Source of the DNA: CAMEON01 sp963643175
GTDB taxonomy: Bacteria; Bacillota; Clostridia; Oscillospirales; CAG-272
Assembly (NCBI GenBank): GCA_963643175.1
Contig: CAVIJF010000001.1
Span: forward strand, 124,001 to 188,000
Reading direction: 5' to 3'
DNA: 64,000 bases
Below, one piece after another: positions 26,061 through 35,199 of this stretch. The position numbers were made by a program, and so were the translations under genes. A model generated the notes under the pieces. That model saw nothing but the letters and a program-made list of their open reading frames with translations, was not told the origin of the DNA and ran no database searches. Each line of letters starts with the position of its first letter. Position 1 is the stretch's first letter.

Positions 26061-27602
26061 TTATCTGCCGTGTCTGGTTCCGGCGGACTTCCGCCCGCCC
26101 GTCTCCCGGTCGTGCTGGGTTTCCGGCGGATTGGCTTCCGGCATGGTAAAGGTAAATTCGCAGTCCTTGCCGTACTCGGAACGCACCGAAATGGCTTCTC
26201 CGTGCGCTTCAATTATGGTTTTGGCAATATACATTCCCAGACCGACCCCGGTTTTGTCCAGACTACGGCTCTTGTCGCTCTTGTAAAAGCGCTCGAAAAT
26301 ATACGGCAGATCCTCCGGCGGGATTCCCTGTCCTTCGTTATAAACGCGCACCGACACCTTCCGTCCGTGCCGTCCGCCTCCTGTCTGCCAGCTGAAATCC
26401 AGCGCCAAGCGACCGCCGGGACGGGAAAACTTAACCGCATTGTCGCAGATGTTGTACAGAATCTGATGAACGGCATCCTGATCCGCCAGCACATACATCC
26501 GCTCCTCCGCGCAGGTGAAGGACACATCCAGCTGCTTACCTTCGATTTTCTGCTCAAAGGAAATGAGAATCTGTCGTCCCATTTCGCAGATGTCAAACGG
26601 ATGCCGGACCAGCTTGCGGTCGCCCGCCTGCAGGCGGGAAATGTCCAGCAGCTGGTTGACCAGCCGGGACAGCCGGCGCACCTCACCGGACACCACACGC
26701 AGGTACTGTCCCTGCTCCTCCGGCGGAATCACACCGTCCAGAATACCGTCGATAAAGCCCGCGATGGTGGTCATCGGCGTGCGCAGGTCATGCGACACGT
26801 TGGCAATGAAGGAATTACGCATCCTGTCCATACTCTGCAGGGACTCCGCCATCTGGTTGAACGCCCCAGCCAGCTGTGCCACCTCATCGTTGCCTTTTAC
26901 TGCAACGCGCGTGTCAAAATTGCCGGCTGCCATCTTCTTGGCTGCCCGGCTCATATCACGCAGCGGCTCAATGGTGCGCTCCGTGATGAAGTAGAGTGCA
27001 ATCAGCGCGGCAATCATCACCCACACGGCGGCAAGCAACACCGATTTGAAGGTGTCGTAGTACATATCGCCCCATGTGCCGGTTTCGGACATCGCCACGA
27101 CTGTTCCCTGTGCGACCCTCGTCGGACTTCCGTCCTCTCCGGAAACCACACTGAACACGGCTCCGCCGCAACGCAGACGGTGCCCGGTTTCGGTCGGGAG
27201 GGACAGCGGCAGATCCCCCTCGGCGGCATTCAGAATGTCCGAAAGGTCTTCGCCCTCAAGCGGGATGCAGGCTCCCTCCCCGGCGGTCAGCAGGATATTT
27301 CCGTTCCGGTCGGTCACGCAGACCGTTACATCGTCCGCATTGGCCAACACGGCATTCAGAACGCGCTGCACTTCCCTTTCGTTCTCCCGAATATAGGTGG
27401 CAAAATCCTGCACGCCGCTGTCCCGGTACATTTCGGACAGATCCTCGACAGCGGATTTTGTCGTTCCCATGATGACCGCCTGCTTGGTGCGCTCCGCGTA
27501 GCCGCCCACCACGCTGCCGAATATCAGCAGAAGCATGAGAAAACCGCAGAGCAGAAGCCCGGCAAAGGCGGTCACATACTTGGCGAATATACTGCGGAAC
27601 AT
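26061..27602 (-). CDS. Sensor histidine kinase (HAMP, HisKA, HATPase)
   Basis: A 513-residue membrane kinase. Two membrane helices (about 10-33 and 178-201) flank an extracytoplasmic sensor; HAMP follows (ERTIEPLRDMSRAAKKMAAG), then the phosphoacceptor histidine in FIANVSHDLRTPMT, the N box DNAVKFS, and G boxes GEGIPPEDLPYIF-like and KTGVGLGMYIAK. The ATG overlaps the regulator stop by one base. The overall plan resembles WalK/PhoR, without a PAS domain that I can see. Stimulus unknown; the linked HtrA suggests the envelope. Confidence 0.94.
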   Translation of the reverse strand: MFRSIFAKYVTAFAGLLLCGFLMLLLIFGSVVGGYAERTKQAVIMGTTKSAVEDLSEMYRDSGVQDFATYIRENEREVQRVLNAVLANADDVTVCVTDRNGNILLTAGEGACIPLEGEDLSDILNAAEGDLPLSLPTETGHRLRCGGAVFSVVSGEDGSPTRVAQGTVVAMSETGTWGDMYYDTFKSVLLAAVWVMIAALIALYFITERTIEPLRDMSRAAKKMAAGNFDTRVAVKGNDEVAQLAGAFNQMAESLQSMDRMRNSFIANVSHDLRTPMTTIAGFIDGILDGVIPPEEQGQYLRVVSGEVRRLSRLVNQLLDISRLQAGDRKLVRHPFDICEMGRQILISFEQKIEGKQLDVSFTCAEERMYVLADQDAVHQILYNICDNAVKFSRPGGRLALDFSWQTGGGRHGRKVSVRVYNEGQGIPPEDLPYIFERFYKSDKSRSLDKTGVGLGMYIAKTIIEAHGEAISVRSEYGKDCEFTFTMPEANPPETQHDRETGGRKSAGTRHGR

Positions 27603-28294
27603 CAGGACAGCAGTTCAAACTTATAGCCGACGCCCCACACGGTCTTGAGCGTCCATTTGTCCGAAACGCCCTCTAACTTTTCCCGCAGACGCTTGACGTG
27701 AACGTCCACTGTCCGGGAATCGCCCAAATAATCAAAGCCCCACACCTTATCCAGAAGTGCGTCCCGCGTAAAGACGCGGTTATAATTGGAAGCGAGGAAG
27801 TACAGCAGATCCAGTTCCTTCGGCGGAATGTCAATCGACTTTCCCTTAATCTTCAGCTCGTACTTCATCTTGCTGATTTCGATGTTTTCAAACCGGATGA
27901 TATCGTCATCCTTCTGGGTGGTATGTGCCTGATAGCGGCGCAGGACAGCCTTGACGCGGGCAGACAGCTCCTTCATGTCAAACGGCTTGACCACGAAATC
28001 ATCCGCGCCCAGCTCCAACCCCAGAACCTTGTCAAAAACCTCTCCCTTTGCCGTTACCATGATAATGGGCTTGGCGGATATTTCGCGTATCTCGCGGCAC
28101 ACCTGCCAGCCGTCCTTCTTGGGCAGCATCAGATCCAGCAGTACAAGATCCGGCTCATACTGCTTGAAAGCGCTGACGCCCTCAACACCGTCGGCTACGG
28201 TCTTGACATCATAGCCTTCATTCTCAAAATATATTTTCAGCAGGTCACTGATGTTGGGGTCGTCATCCACAACCAGGATTTTCGTGTCCATCAT
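27602..28294 (-). CDS. OmpR/PhoB family response regulator
   Basis: A 230-residue regulator: receiver domain (residues 4-115) with VVDDDPN acidic pocket, phosphorylatable Asp in LVLLDLMLP, Thr in MVTAKG and Lys in VVKPF; then a winged-helix DNA-binding domain with KELDLLYFLASNYNRVFTRDALL and RTVDVHVKRLREKL. The start is set at 28294, where AGGAGG lies 8 bases upstream; the longer frame lacks support. First gene of the RR-HK-htrA-DUF4177 operon. Confidence 0.95.
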   Translation of the reverse strand: MMDTKILVVDDDPNISDLLKIYFENEGYDVKTVADGVEGVSAFKQYEPDLVLLDLMLPKKDGWQVCREIREISAKPIIMVTAKGEVFDKVLGLELGADDFVVKPFDMKELSARVKAVLRRYQAHTTQKDDDIIRFENIEISKMKYELKIKGKSIDIPPKELDLLYFLASNYNRVFTRDALLDKVWGFDYLGDSRTVDVHVKRLREKLEGVSDKWTLKTVWGVGYKFELLS

Positions 28295-28533
28295 ATCTTT
28301 TTCCTCCTGTTTCTGCGGAAGCGCCGCATGAATCGGCGTTCCCTGATATTCCGTCCCGGCTCCTCCTACAGGAATCCATCCGATATCATACTCCCGCAAT
28401 GGGGTTTCTATGTGACCAGAATATGAATTCTCCGGGAACTTGTCGGATTATTCCAACCCTGCGGTGCGGAAAATCCGATGTGCCGGTTCTGGGAACGCCG
28501 ATTGCCCTTTCCGAGCGGCGCTCCTTCGGGTAT

Positions 28534-28562
28534 ATTATAGCATGGTTCCGGGAAATTGTAAA
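28534..28562 (-). promoter_or_regulatory. Sigma-A promoter of the RR-HK-htrA operon
   Basis: TTTACA (28557-28562) and TATAAT (28534-28539) on the minus strand with a 17-base spacer; leader about 230 bases. Confidence 0.75.
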
Positions 28563-28615
28563 TAGTTTTCGGTAAAATAGTTTCGGAATATGCAACAAAA
28601 TGTTACAGAGAAGCC

Positions 28616-28654
28616 GGAAAGAGCCGGACACGCAGAGCGTGCCCGGCTCTTTCC
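28616..28654 (-). terminator. Terminator-like hairpin after the MFS gene
   Basis: GGAAAGAGCCGG and CCGGCTCTTTCC plus an inner CACGC/GCGTG give a long stem with a 3-base loop, 26 bases past the MFS stop. The T tract is weak (CTTTCCGGCTTCT). Confidence 0.5.
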
Positions 28655-28680
28655 ACGCCGTCCGTGCGGGTTCCGGGCGG

Positions 28681-30018
28681 TCAGGCGTTCAATGCTCCGT
28701 TCCGATCCGGTTCCAGCTGTTTCCGGACAATCAGCACCAGCGCGGCAATCACGAACTGCACGACGCCGCAGAGCATGATGAGGAACGGCACACCGGACGT
28801 ATACGTATACCCGAAGGCAGTAAACGACCAGTCCTTTGTGTTGGCATCAAATACCGTGCCGAACACATACCCGGCAAGCGCTCCGAGATTGAACACAATC
28901 TGATAGAAGGAAGTGTAGCACTCGCGGTTAGTTGACGGCATATTGATGTACTGGAAGTTGTCGAATGCCACGTTGTGCCCGATGCCGGCGAAATGCTGCG
29001 GCAGACGGACGATCAGCACCAGCAGAATGTAGTGCCCCGGCTGCACGAATCCGTACAGAATCTGGAACGGCGCCACAATCAGTACGGCGGCGGCAAATAC
29101 GAAAAACCACGATGTTTTCCGGATCATTTTCTGCCAGAAATTCATGCAGAAGATAAAGAACACGCTGTACAGGAATATGATGATGTTGTAAAACGTCATG
29201 GACATTCCGATTACATCCCGCAGGTAGTAATTCAACTGTGCGGAGTAGCAGTTGCATGAAAACTGCCAGAGGAACACCACACCCATAGTCAGCATGAATT
29301 TCCGGTTATGTGCCGGCACGGCGAAAATATCCGAGAAGCGCGGCGTATGAATGACCGGATACTCCACCTCGCGGGGCAGCAGCAGGAAAATCACATTGAC
29401 CACACCTAGCGCAAACGCAAAGTAGCGCAGAGCCACAAGGAAAATCCGCTCCGCCTCCATACTCATGTGCTTCTGGAGAAGGTCGGTAATCAGCCCGGAT
29501 GCGAGCGTGAACACACCGGCTACCAGCGCCGTCAGGAACAGGCAGACCGACAGGAAGTAGGCGCGTATTTCCTCCGGCTGAAAGCGGATATGCCATGCGG
29601 CGTAGCCCGCTGTCGCCACGACATTGAACAGGCTTGCCAGAAACGTGATGACTATCATGCCCCACAGCCGTCCCCGGTCATCCGATACCATGTGCGGCAG
29701 CAGGTTAAGCCCAACCAGTATGACAAAATAGTACAGGAATTTGCAGACCGCCAAAATCCACTTGCGCCGGGGGAACCGGTTGAGCAGGGCGGGGGTGAAC
29801 AGCACCAGCATACTGGCTATGTACGGAATAAAGGACAGGACACCCGCCGCCACGCTGTCCATTCCGTAGCACCGGAGAAATTCCGTATAGAAAATACCGG
29901 TTGTGATGTAGGTCAGAAAGCCCTCCACCACCTTGAATATAAGGACACAGCAGCGCCCCTTGGCACTCGGGTCCTGAAAATTGAATACCTTTCGGAATTT
30001 CCGCACGGTTTCTCCCAT
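28681..30018 (-). CDS. MFS family transporter
   Basis: A 445-residue polytopic protein with about twelve hydrophobic segments and little soluble sequence, consistent with a major facilitator superfamily carrier. The loop LLNRFPRRKWIL (near residue 82) resembles the conserved MFS loop 2-3 region. Substrate cannot be inferred; the family variants in gut Clostridia are often sugar carriers. GGGAGA precedes the ATG; the gene is monocistronic with promoter at 30081-30109. Confidence 0.82.
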   Translation of the reverse strand: MGETVRKFRKVFNFQDPSAKGRCCVLIFKVVEGFLTYITTGIFYTEFLRCYGMDSVAAGVLSFIPYIASMLVLFTPALLNRFPRRKWILAVCKFLYYFVILVGLNLLPHMVSDDRGRLWGMIVITFLASLFNVVATAGYAAWHIRFQPEEIRAYFLSVCLFLTALVAGVFTLASGLITDLLQKHMSMEAERIFLVALRYFAFALGVVNVIFLLLPREVEYPVIHTPRFSDIFAVPAHNRKFMLTMGVVFLWQFSCNCYSAQLNYYLRDVIGMSMTFYNIIIFLYSVFFIFCMNFWQKMIRKTSWFFVFAAAVLIVAPFQILYGFVQPGHYILLVLIVRLPQHFAGIGHNVAFDNFQYINMPSTNRECYTSFYQIVFNLGALAGYVFGTVFDANTKDWSFTAFGYTYTSGVPFLIMLCGVVQFVIAALVLIVRKQLEPDRNGALNA

Positions 30019-30080
30019 GTCTTGTCTCCCATTCTGTTCGTTGCAGGTTATGTGCCGCGGTATCGCCGCGCATCCACATT

Positions 30081-30109
30081 ATTATACCTGTTTTTCGGTC
30101 GCTTGGCAA
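30081..30109 (-). promoter_or_regulatory. Sigma-A promoter of the MFS gene
   Basis: TTGCCA (30104-30109) and TATAAT (30081-30086) on the minus strand, 17-base spacer. Confidence 0.78.
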
Positions 30110-30335
30110 TGGGGTGATGTTATAACAAGATGCGGGAATATACGCTGTTTTTTGTTTATTCCGCCTGCTTTCCGGGTACTGTCACGCCCCCTGCGCATCC
30201 GCCGGCTCCTCCTGCCGGATGGCAATGGCGGACACCCTGCAGCAGTCTGCTGTGTATACCCTCCTCCGCGATTGACTCGCTGTCCTGCGCTGATTGCGCT
30301 TTTCCGGTTTCCGTCAGGGTTTTTTATCAAAAGTC

Positions 30336-30364
30336 TTGCATTTTGCGGAAAAATGAAGTATAAT
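30336..30364 (+). promoter_or_regulatory. Sigma-A promoter of pepT
   Basis: TTGCAT (30336-30341), 17-base spacer, TATAAT (30359-30364). Confidence 0.8.
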
Positions 30365-30423
30365 GGAGCGTGATTTGAGAGTGAGCGGTTGCTGATGCGC
30401 CCGCCGGGAAAGGATGAACCAAA

Positions 30424-31677
30424 TTGAAAGCATATGAACGTCTTCTGCAATACGTGACCTTCTGGACAACCAGTGACGAGGAATCTGCGACAGTCCCCTC
30501 CACCGCCCGCCAGCTGGCACTGGCGCGGGCGCTCCGCGATGAGATGACAGCACTTGGCGTTTCGGAGGTGCGTCTCTCCGACACAGGCTATGTGTACGGC
30601 AGCATTCCCGCCACGCCGGGATACGAGGATTGTCCGTCGCTGGGATTCATTGCGCACATGGATACGGCACCCGACTTCAACGGCGAGGGCGTGCACCCGC
30701 GCCTGATTCCGCAGTACGACGGCGGAGAAATCGCGCTGGGTGACAGCGGGCGTGTTCTCTCTCCCGCCGTATTCCCGCACCTGCCGCGGCTTGCCGGACG
30801 CACGCTCATCGTCACCGACGGCACGTCCCTGCTGGGCGCGGACGACAAGGCGGGAATCGCCGAAATCATGACCATGGCGGAACAACTGCTGAGTCAGGAC
30901 ATTCCGCACGGAAAGGTCTGCATCGCCTTCACGCCGGATGAGGAAATCGGGCGCGGTCCCGACGACTTTGATGTGCCCGGCTTCGGGGCGGACTTTGCCT
31001 ACACGGTGGACGGGGATGTCGAGGGCAGCATTGAGTATCAGAATTTCAACGCCGCTTCCGCCATGTTCCGCATCCGGGGCGTCAACGTCCATCCCGGCTC
31101 TGCCAAGGATATCATGGTCAATGCGGCGCTGGTTGCCATGGACATCAACAACCGCCTGCCCGCGGAGGAGATTCCTGCCCGTACCGACGGCTACGAGGGA
31201 TTTTTCCACCTGACCGACATGGAGGGCAACGTCGAATCCGCCGAGCTGAAGTACATCATCCGCGACCACGATGCCGCGGGCTTTGACGCGCGGCTGGCAC
31301 TGCTCCGGCGCATCGCGGACGACGTAAACGCTTCGCTGGGCGAGGGCACCGTTACGCTGACCGTCCGGGAACAGTACCGGAATATGGCGGAGAAAATCGC
31401 GCCGCATATGCATCTGATACGCAACGCCGAAAAGGCGGCACGGCTTGTCGGTGCCGATCCGGAGGTACATCCCATCCGGGGCGGAACCGACGGGGCGCGG
31501 CTGTCCTTCATGGGACTTCCCTGCCCCAATCTGGGAACCGGCGGATATGCGTTCCACGGTCCCTTTGAGCACATCACGGCAGAGGGGATGGACACCGAAA
31601 CCGCCATTCTGTCAGAGCTGGTCAGACTGTATGCCGACCGGGAAAACGGCGCGGATACGCTGCCGCATCATGCATGA
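30424..31677 (+). CDS. pepT: Peptidase T (tripeptide aminopeptidase)
   Basis: A 417-residue M20-type zinc peptidase that removes the N-terminal residue of tripeptides. Metal ligands appear in IAHMDTAPDF (His, Asp), LLGADDKAGIAE, TPDEEIGRGP (catalytic Glu) and FHGPFEHI (His); the RGGTDGARLSFMGLPCPNLG dimerisation/substrate block is typical of PepT. The start codon is TTG (30424) with AAAGGA upstream; a nearer ATG at 30415 is out of frame and stops at once. The glycosidase gene follows 23 bases later. Confidence 0.95.
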   Translation: MKAYERLLQYVTFWTTSDEESATVPSTARQLALARALRDEMTALGVSEVRLSDTGYVYGSIPATPGYEDCPSLGFIAHMDTAPDFNGEGVHPRLIPQYDGGEIALGDSGRVLSPAVFPHLPRLAGRTLIVTDGTSLLGADDKAGIAEIMTMAEQLLSQDIPHGKVCIAFTPDEEIGRGPDDFDVPGFGADFAYTVDGDVEGSIEYQNFNAASAMFRIRGVNVHPGSAKDIMVNAALVAMDINNRLPAEEIPARTDGYEGFFHLTDMEGNVESAELKYIIRDHDAAGFDARLALLRRIADDVNASLGEGTVTLTVREQYRNMAEKIAPHMHLIRNAEKAARLVGADPEVHPIRGGTDGARLSFMGLPCPNLGTGGYAFHGPFEHITAEGMDTETAILSELVRLYADRENGADTLPHHA

Positions 31678-31700
31678 CTTTCAGATTCAGGAGGCAACAT

Positions 31701-34688
31701 ATGAGCCGTACCCATTTCCGCCGCCGGACGGCACTGCCGCTGGCACTCATCCTGCTCGCGCTCGCCTGCATGTCACCGTTTGCCCTCGGCGTGTTCGCAA
31801 CCGATGCCGGCGATGAATCCGACTATGTCGCGCCCGCCTATCTGGTGGATTTCTCCTCCTCCGATGCCGTCGGGCAGTGCCGCGACGCCTACCACCTGTC
31901 GCCCACCCTGCAGAACGGCGTCATGCGCCTGCAATTTGAAGACAACGGAAACGGAAAGTGCGACGACCCCTACCTTTCGTTAGCTCTGCCGACAGGGGTT
32001 GACAGCACGGTATTCCACTATATGGCAATGCTGATGCGGACGAACAAGCACGACCTGCGCGGGGAGCTTCGCTTCCGCACAACTACCACGGGCAACGATT
32101 ATCCCTGTCAGCCCTTCCGCTACGAGGTGACGGACGACTGGCAGCTGATTTTGGTGGATCTGACTGACCGGGCAACCATGATTTACGCTTCCGCCGGAAT
32201 GGTGGCGACCGGGACTTTCACCAATATCCGGCTGGATATGTTCAATAACGACTGCCCGTCGGACACACTCTACGAGATTCGCGCCTACGGGCTGTATGAC
32301 AATGCGGAGGACGCCGCAACCTTCATCCGCTTCGCGGATTTCGCCGAAACGGAAACCGAAACCGAGCCGGAGCCTACCCCCGATTACGGCAGAATCTGGC
32401 GCGGCGAGGCGTATGCCTCCCCGGCACTGCGCCTGCGGATGCGCTGGACGACATACGGATTCACCGGTACCGCCCCCATCGACAGCTTTGTAAACTCCGG
32501 CTACGGCGGCGTGGTCTCCAATGTCAACTTCACGCCGAGCTACCTGCTGGACGACCGGGAATTTGAACTGCTGGCGAAGGTGTACGACTACGCAAACGGT
32601 CTTGGCATGACAACGTGGATTTACGACGAGTACCAGTGGCCGAGCGGCAAGGCGTTCGGACAGGTTCTGGAGGGGCACGATGAGTACGAAGCAACCGGCG
32701 TGGAGCACCACAGCCTGACCGGGAACGGCGGCACGGCACGGTACATCTGCACGGGGCAGGATATCCGCATCCTGTGCGCCAATCTCACCGATGACTCCGG
32801 CACACGTGCGCTGGACGCCGGCGGCACCGCCGTCACGGCGGACGCATCGGGCGCGTGGACACTGGACGTGTACGTCCTGCGCAAGACCTATTCCGGCACG
32901 GAAGACCGGTCGGATTTCTCCACGCTGCGCCATGTGGATCTGCTTAACCCGGAGGCAGTCGCGCGTTTCATCACGCTGACGCACGAGCGCTACCGCGACA
33001 AGATGGGCGAGGTGTTCCAGAACGTGGACGCCTTCTTCACGGATGAGCCGAACCTCGGAAACCGCGGGATGTACGGCTATGTTGTCTGGACATCCGGACT
33101 GGAGGAGAAGTTCCGGACCGAGTACGGGTACGAGATTAACTTGCCCAGTCTGTTCTCCGGTGATACCGACGCCGACAGGCTCTGCCGGATGCACTACTAC
33201 CGGCTGGTTGCCAAGCTGTTCCGCGAAAGCTACACCGAGCAGATTTCCGCATGGTGCCGCGCCAACGGGGTGGAATCCTCCGGGCACCTGCTGTTTGAGG
33301 AAAACATGAACGACCACATTGAAACCTACGGCGGCGACTTCCTGCAGGTGATCGGCGGCATGACCATTCCCGGTGTGGATCTCCTGTGGGTCGATCCGGC
33401 ACACCTGATGAGCGAGAATTACATCGGCAGCACCGTCGGTATCCGCTACGTTGTATCTGCCGCCAAAAACAAGGGCGTGCAGCGCGCGATGGTGGAATTC
33501 AATCCCAATGCCGCAAACGCGCTGTCAGCGGAGCATCCGCTCTTTGACTGCGTGGGCGGCGTGTCGCTGACACGTCTGCTCGGCACGACCGACTACAATG
33601 TCATCAATCCGCAGTACGACCTGACTGTCTCCGAATCCGAAACGCTCAATCAGTATGTCGGGCGACTGAATACACTGCTCGAAGGTATGGAAGAGGCGGG
33701 ACAGGTGGCGGTGTTCTACCCCATCGCCACCGTGCAGGCTCTGCATGATGCCGACACCGCGCACGGCTCCGAGTCCGGGAACGAGCGGGCGGCTTCGGAT
33801 CGGCTGGACTCCAAATTCCAGTCGCTCTGCCGCACCCTGCTGGAAAGCGACTACCTGTACTCCGTGCTGGACGATGAAAGTATCTGCGGTGCAACGGTTG
33901 CATCCGACGGCTGCCTGTGCGTTGGCACGGGCGCGTACCGCACCGTTATCGTTCCCTTTACGCAGTACATCTCGGTGGACGCCCTGCGCAGACTGGTGGC
34001 GTTCCGTCAGGCGGGCGGAACGGTCATATTCGTCGGAGCCAAGCCCACGCACGGTCTTGCCGCCGGACAGGACAGCGAGATTGCCGCGCTGATGGAGCAG
34101 CTTGCCGACTGCACCTCGTTCGGCGGGGTCGGCAGTCAGCTGGCGGCGGCATTGGAGGAGACCATCAGCCGTCCGGTCACGCTCAGCAGCAGCAAATCCG
34201 TCATCAGCGGCGACTTTGTTGGTGTGGGCTGTGGCATTACCTATCTGGCGAATACTGCAACAGGTGCCGCGTCCGCCACACTGCGCTACGCGGACGGCTA
34301 CACCGGCGAGGTTACGGTTTACCGTCCCCTGACCGGCGGCGCGGAGGTTGTCACCGTCGGAGACGGACTTGCGCTTACGGTTCCCGGTTACGAGGCGGTG
34401 CTGGTTCTCCGGCAGAACGTTGAGGATCACCGGGCATCGCATAAGGATCAGGAGCCTAACACGGAAACCGGCACGGCAACCGAAACGGTGCCGGAAACCG
34501 ATACTTCCCTGCCCTCCGACGCGACGGACGGAACCGCCGCACCGGATACCGCTACGACTGCTCCCGCCGGAAAGTCCGGCTGTGCCTCGGCAATCGGCAC
34601 GGGTGTGCCGGCGCTCCTGCTCCTGTTGGGCGGATGCGCTGTCGCCGCCGGGTGTTGCTGCAGACGCAAAAATTCAACTTTTTTGTGA
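31701..34688 (+). CDS. Secreted GH106-like glycosidase with C-terminal Cys-TM-Arg anchor
   Basis: A 995-residue surface protein. Residues 1-33 are a signal peptide. A short beta-rich domain (about 40-210) precedes a catalytic region resembling GH106 alpha-L-rhamnosidases: IYDEYQWPSGKAFG, DAFFTDEPNLGN, EYGYEINLPSLF, a GHLLFEENMNDHIETYGGD stretch and MTIPGVDLLWVDP. The C-terminus has a Thr/Glu/Pro linker, then SGCAS, a hydrophobic segment and CCCRRK. Such enzymes cut rhamnose from plant or bacterial glycans; the true substrate is not known. Start 31701 has AGGAGG 6 bases upstream, preferred over 31674. Probably co-transcribed with pepT. Confidence 0.82.
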   Translation: MSRTHFRRRTALPLALILLALACMSPFALGVFATDAGDESDYVAPAYLVDFSSSDAVGQCRDAYHLSPTLQNGVMRLQFEDNGNGKCDDPYLSLALPTGVDSTVFHYMAMLMRTNKHDLRGELRFRTTTTGNDYPCQPFRYEVTDDWQLILVDLTDRATMIYASAGMVATGTFTNIRLDMFNNDCPSDTLYEIRAYGLYDNAEDAATFIRFADFAETETETEPEPTPDYGRIWRGEAYASPALRLRMRWTTYGFTGTAPIDSFVNSGYGGVVSNVNFTPSYLLDDREFELLAKVYDYANGLGMTTWIYDEYQWPSGKAFGQVLEGHDEYEATGVEHHSLTGNGGTARYICTGQDIRILCANLTDDSGTRALDAGGTAVTADASGAWTLDVYVLRKTYSGTEDRSDFSTLRHVDLLNPEAVARFITLTHERYRDKMGEVFQNVDAFFTDEPNLGNRGMYGYVVWTSGLEEKFRTEYGYEINLPSLFSGDTDADRLCRMHYYRLVAKLFRESYTEQISAWCRANGVESSGHLLFEENMNDHIETYGGDFLQVIGGMTIPGVDLLWVDPAHLMSENYIGSTVGIRYVVSAAKNKGVQRAMVEFNPNAANALSAEHPLFDCVGGVSLTRLLGTTDYNVINPQYDLTVSESETLNQYVGRLNTLLEGMEEAGQVAVFYPIATVQALHDADTAHGSESGNERAASDRLDSKFQSLCRTLLESDYLYSVLDDESICGATVASDGCLCVGTGAYRTVIVPFTQYISVDALRRLVAFRQAGGTVIFVGAKPTHGLAAGQDSEIAALMEQLADCTSFGGVGSQLAAALEETISRPVTLSSSKSVISGDFVGVGCGITYLANTATGAASATLRYADGYTGEVTVYRPLTGGAEVVTVGDGLALTVPGYEAVLVLRQNVEDHRASHKDQEPNTETGTATETVPETDTSLPSDATDGTAAPDTATTAPAGKSGCASAIGTGVPALLLLLGGCAVAAGCCCRRKNSTFL

Positions 34689-34705
34689 ATAATCCGGGAT
34701 ACCCC

Positions 34706-34734
34706 TTGCATAAACGGGCAAAAGCGGGTATAAT
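34706..34734 (+). promoter_or_regulatory. Sigma-A promoter of ireB
   Basis: TTGCAT (34706-34711), 17-base spacer, TATAAT (34729-34734). Confidence 0.8.
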
Positions 34735-34820
34735 GGTACTGAATTAGTAATCAAAGAGACACTTTCCCGTTTCGGGCGGCACTGCCCACCGGGGCGGTGC
34801 CGCAGAAAGGAGAAGTCGGG

Positions 34821-35195
34821 ATGGCTGTACTATTGACAGGAATGTCTGCGACCGATGGGCAGACAAAAAGACAGGCGCCGGTCGCTCCGTCTGCGGAGGG
34901 CAGGTCTGCCGGCGAAAACGCAGTCGCGTCTGCGCCGGCACCGGAAGGTTTTTCCGTGCCGCAGGACGGCGGTCCGGATGCGGAAGCATCCCTGACAGAG
35001 CTTCTCCGGCTGATGAAGCAGGAGCAGTATGACGTGATTCCGTCGCTTTCGGGGTATCTCATCACCGAGGATCCAACCTACCTTCCGGAGGACGGAACCG
35101 TGCGTGCTATGGCACGCCGTCTGGGACGTGACCGGATGCTTACGCTCCTGATTTCCGTATACCTCCGCACGCATACCGATGCGGAAAAAAGCTGA
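34821..35195 (+). CDS. IreB (UPF0297) family regulatory phosphoprotein with N-terminal extension
   Basis: Residues 59-124 match IreB/UPF0297, a substrate of the Ser/Thr kinase IreK that affects cephalosporin tolerance in enterococci: LTELLRLMKQEQYDVIPSL, GYLITEDPTYL and the C-terminal RMLTLLISVYLR. Unlike typical members (about 85-90 residues) it has a roughly 55-residue Ala/Pro/Gly-rich N-terminal extension, replacing the short N-terminus that is phosphorylated in the family. AAAGGAG supports the start at 34821. The usual alaS/ruvX-type neighbours are absent; ribF follows at once. Confidence 0.82.
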   Translation: MAVLLTGMSATDGQTKRQAPVAPSAEGRSAGENAVASAPAPEGFSVPQDGGPDAEASLTELLRLMKQEQYDVIPSLSGYLITEDPTYLPEDGTVRAMARRLGRDRMLTLLISVYLRTHTDAEKS

Positions 35196-35199
35196 CCGT

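Larger units (their letters stand above)
28295..28680. other. Intergenic region between the regulator and the MFS gene
   Basis: About 385 bases holding the two-component operon promoter (28534-28562), its leader of about 230 bases, and the MFS terminator hairpin (28616-28654). No further structure recognised. Confidence 0.65.
30019..30423. other. Divergent promoter region between the MFS gene and pepT
   Basis: About 400 bases. The MFS promoter (30081-30109, minus) and the pepT promoter (30336-30364, plus) are both near-consensus. Between them no gene or clear operator was seen. Confidence 0.7.

Noticed and set aside
25476..27626. 716-codon plus-strand open frame
   Set aside because: Antisense to htrA and the histidine kinase genes.
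28386..28631. 81-codon minus-strand frame in the regulator-MFS gap
   Set aside because: It spans the promoter and leader of the two-component operon, has no ribosome binding site and no family resemblance.
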